Shown here: positions 13,044 to 13,567 of the stretch, one piece after another
Numbering within the stretch: position 1 is the first letter of the stretch
How the letters are laid out: the number at the start of each line of letters is the position of its first letter
Assembly (NCBI GenBank): GCA_014378085.1
Contig: JACMOJ010000358.1
Location: 1-13,567, forward strand
Direction: 5' to 3'
Source of the DNA: Burkholderiales bacterium
GTDB taxonomy: Bacteria; Pseudomonadota; Gammaproteobacteria; Burkholderiales; Usitatibacteraceae
DNA length: 13,567 nt
Program-made: the position numbers and the translations under genes
The notes under the pieces: generated by a model
Seen by the model: the letters and a program-made list of their open reading frames with translations, nothing else
Databases searched by the model: none
Told to the model about the DNA's origin: nothing

Positions 13044-13567
13044 ATGCAAAAACTTGTAGTGGTTGACTATGGCATGGGAAACCTGCGATCGGTTGCGCGG
13101 GCGTTCGAATTCGCCGGCCGAGAGTGGGGCATTCCAACCGATGTGCGAATTTCCGGAAATCCGCTGGATGTGCTGGCGGCTGACAAAGTTGTCTTTCCAG
13201 GCCAAGGGGCAATGCCGGACTGCATGCGATATTTGCGTGAAAGTGGGCTGGAAGGCGCGGTGCGTGACGCGGCTGCAAAAAAACCTTTTTTTGGTGTCTG
13301 TGTTGGTATGCAGATGTTGTTTGACACCTCGGAGGAGGGCAACACGCCGGGTTTGGGCATCTTTTCTGGCAGGGTGGAGAAATTTTGCCCAGCTGATTCC
13401 AGTATCAAGGTTCCACATATGGGCTGGAATCAAGTGGATTTTGTGGCAGAGAACCCCCTGAGCACCCCCCTGTTCGACGGAATTCCAAGCGGCGAGCGTA
13501 TCTATTTTGTACATTCCTACTACTGCGCGCCCCACGATCCTGCAATTGTAATGGCGACAACCGATTA
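13044..13567 (+). CDS. hisH: Imidazole glycerol phosphate synthase subunit HisH, 3' end cut by window edge
   Basis: HisH is the glutaminase subunit that supplies ammonia to HisF, making imidazole glycerol phosphate and AICAR in histidine synthesis. The visible 174 residues start MQKLVVVDYGMGNLRSVARA and include VVFPGQGAMPDCM (49-61), the nucleophile motif FFGVCVGMQMLFD with Cys86, GLGIFSGRVEKF, KVPHMGWNQVDF and RIYFVHSYYC, all typical. The His-Glu pair of the triad lies beyond the right edge, since the full protein is usually 200-215 residues. The ATG at 13044 gives the standard N-terminus, but no Shine-Dalgarno is seen before it. It is divergent from rpsT, and a hairpin lies just upstream. 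The other his genes would be expected to the right. Confidence 0.97.
   Translation, partial: MQKLVVVDYGMGNLRSVARAFEFAGREWGIPTDVRISGNPLDVLAADKVVFPGQGAMPDCMRYLRESGLEGAVRDAAAKKPFFGVCVGMQMLFDTSEEGNTPGLGIFSGRVEKFCPADSSIKVPHMGWNQVDFVAENPLSTPLFDGIPSGERIYFVHSYYCAPHDPAIVMATTD

Overview
The window looks like chromosomal DNA of a betaproteobacterium. The evidence is a DUF3579 gene convergent with rpsT, an argD-argF pair and argG close by, a proteobacterial YajQ, DusA of the proteobacterial tRNA-dihydrouridine synthase A type, and moderately GC-rich DNA with Shine-Dalgarno and sigma-70-like signals. Genus cannot be read from the sequence alone. Most genes are housekeeping genes. No phage, transposase, CRISPR array, tRNA or rRNA was seen.

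Layout. (1) 1-2606, minus strand: a compact three-gene set transcribed leftward, a Sua5-type threonylcarbamoyl-AMP synthase, a small DUF2256 zinc-ribbon-like protein (ATGA overlap) and a photolyase-related Fe-S flavoprotein cut by the left edge. (2) 2607-2697: a divergent intergenic region with five degenerate 11-bp repeats. (3) 2698-4404, plus strand: dusA, then a class I glutamine amidotransferase preceded by a six-codon mini-ORF that holds the only good ribosome-binding site. (4) 4401-9916, minus strand: argD and argF (1-nt gap), a remnant-like small ORF repeating the argF 3' end, an unrecognised exported protein, argG and yajQ. A long hairpin of dispersed-repeat type sits between argG and yajQ. 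(5) 10172-11677, minus strand: a COG4529-type FAD/NAD(P)-binding protein. (6) 11678-12067: 390 bp without a convincing gene, carrying a 121-bp array of eleven 11-bp units just before the DUF3579 gene (plus strand). (7) A bidirectional terminator separates DUF3579 from rpsT (minus strand), which has a clear promoter and a structured leader. hisH starts divergently at 13044 and runs off the right edge.

Function. argD, argF and argG supply three steps of arginine synthesis: acetylornithine to ornithine, ornithine to citrulline, and citrulline to argininosuccinate. Their candidate promoters each carry a GTGCAC-centred element between -35 and -10, which suggests shared control. sua5 and dusA, which are divergent, both serve tRNA modification.

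The most unusual signals are non-coding: the two related 11-bp-phased arrays, the argF 3'-end duplication, and the mini-ORF in front of the amidotransferase. I do not see a complete, clearly new multi-gene system.
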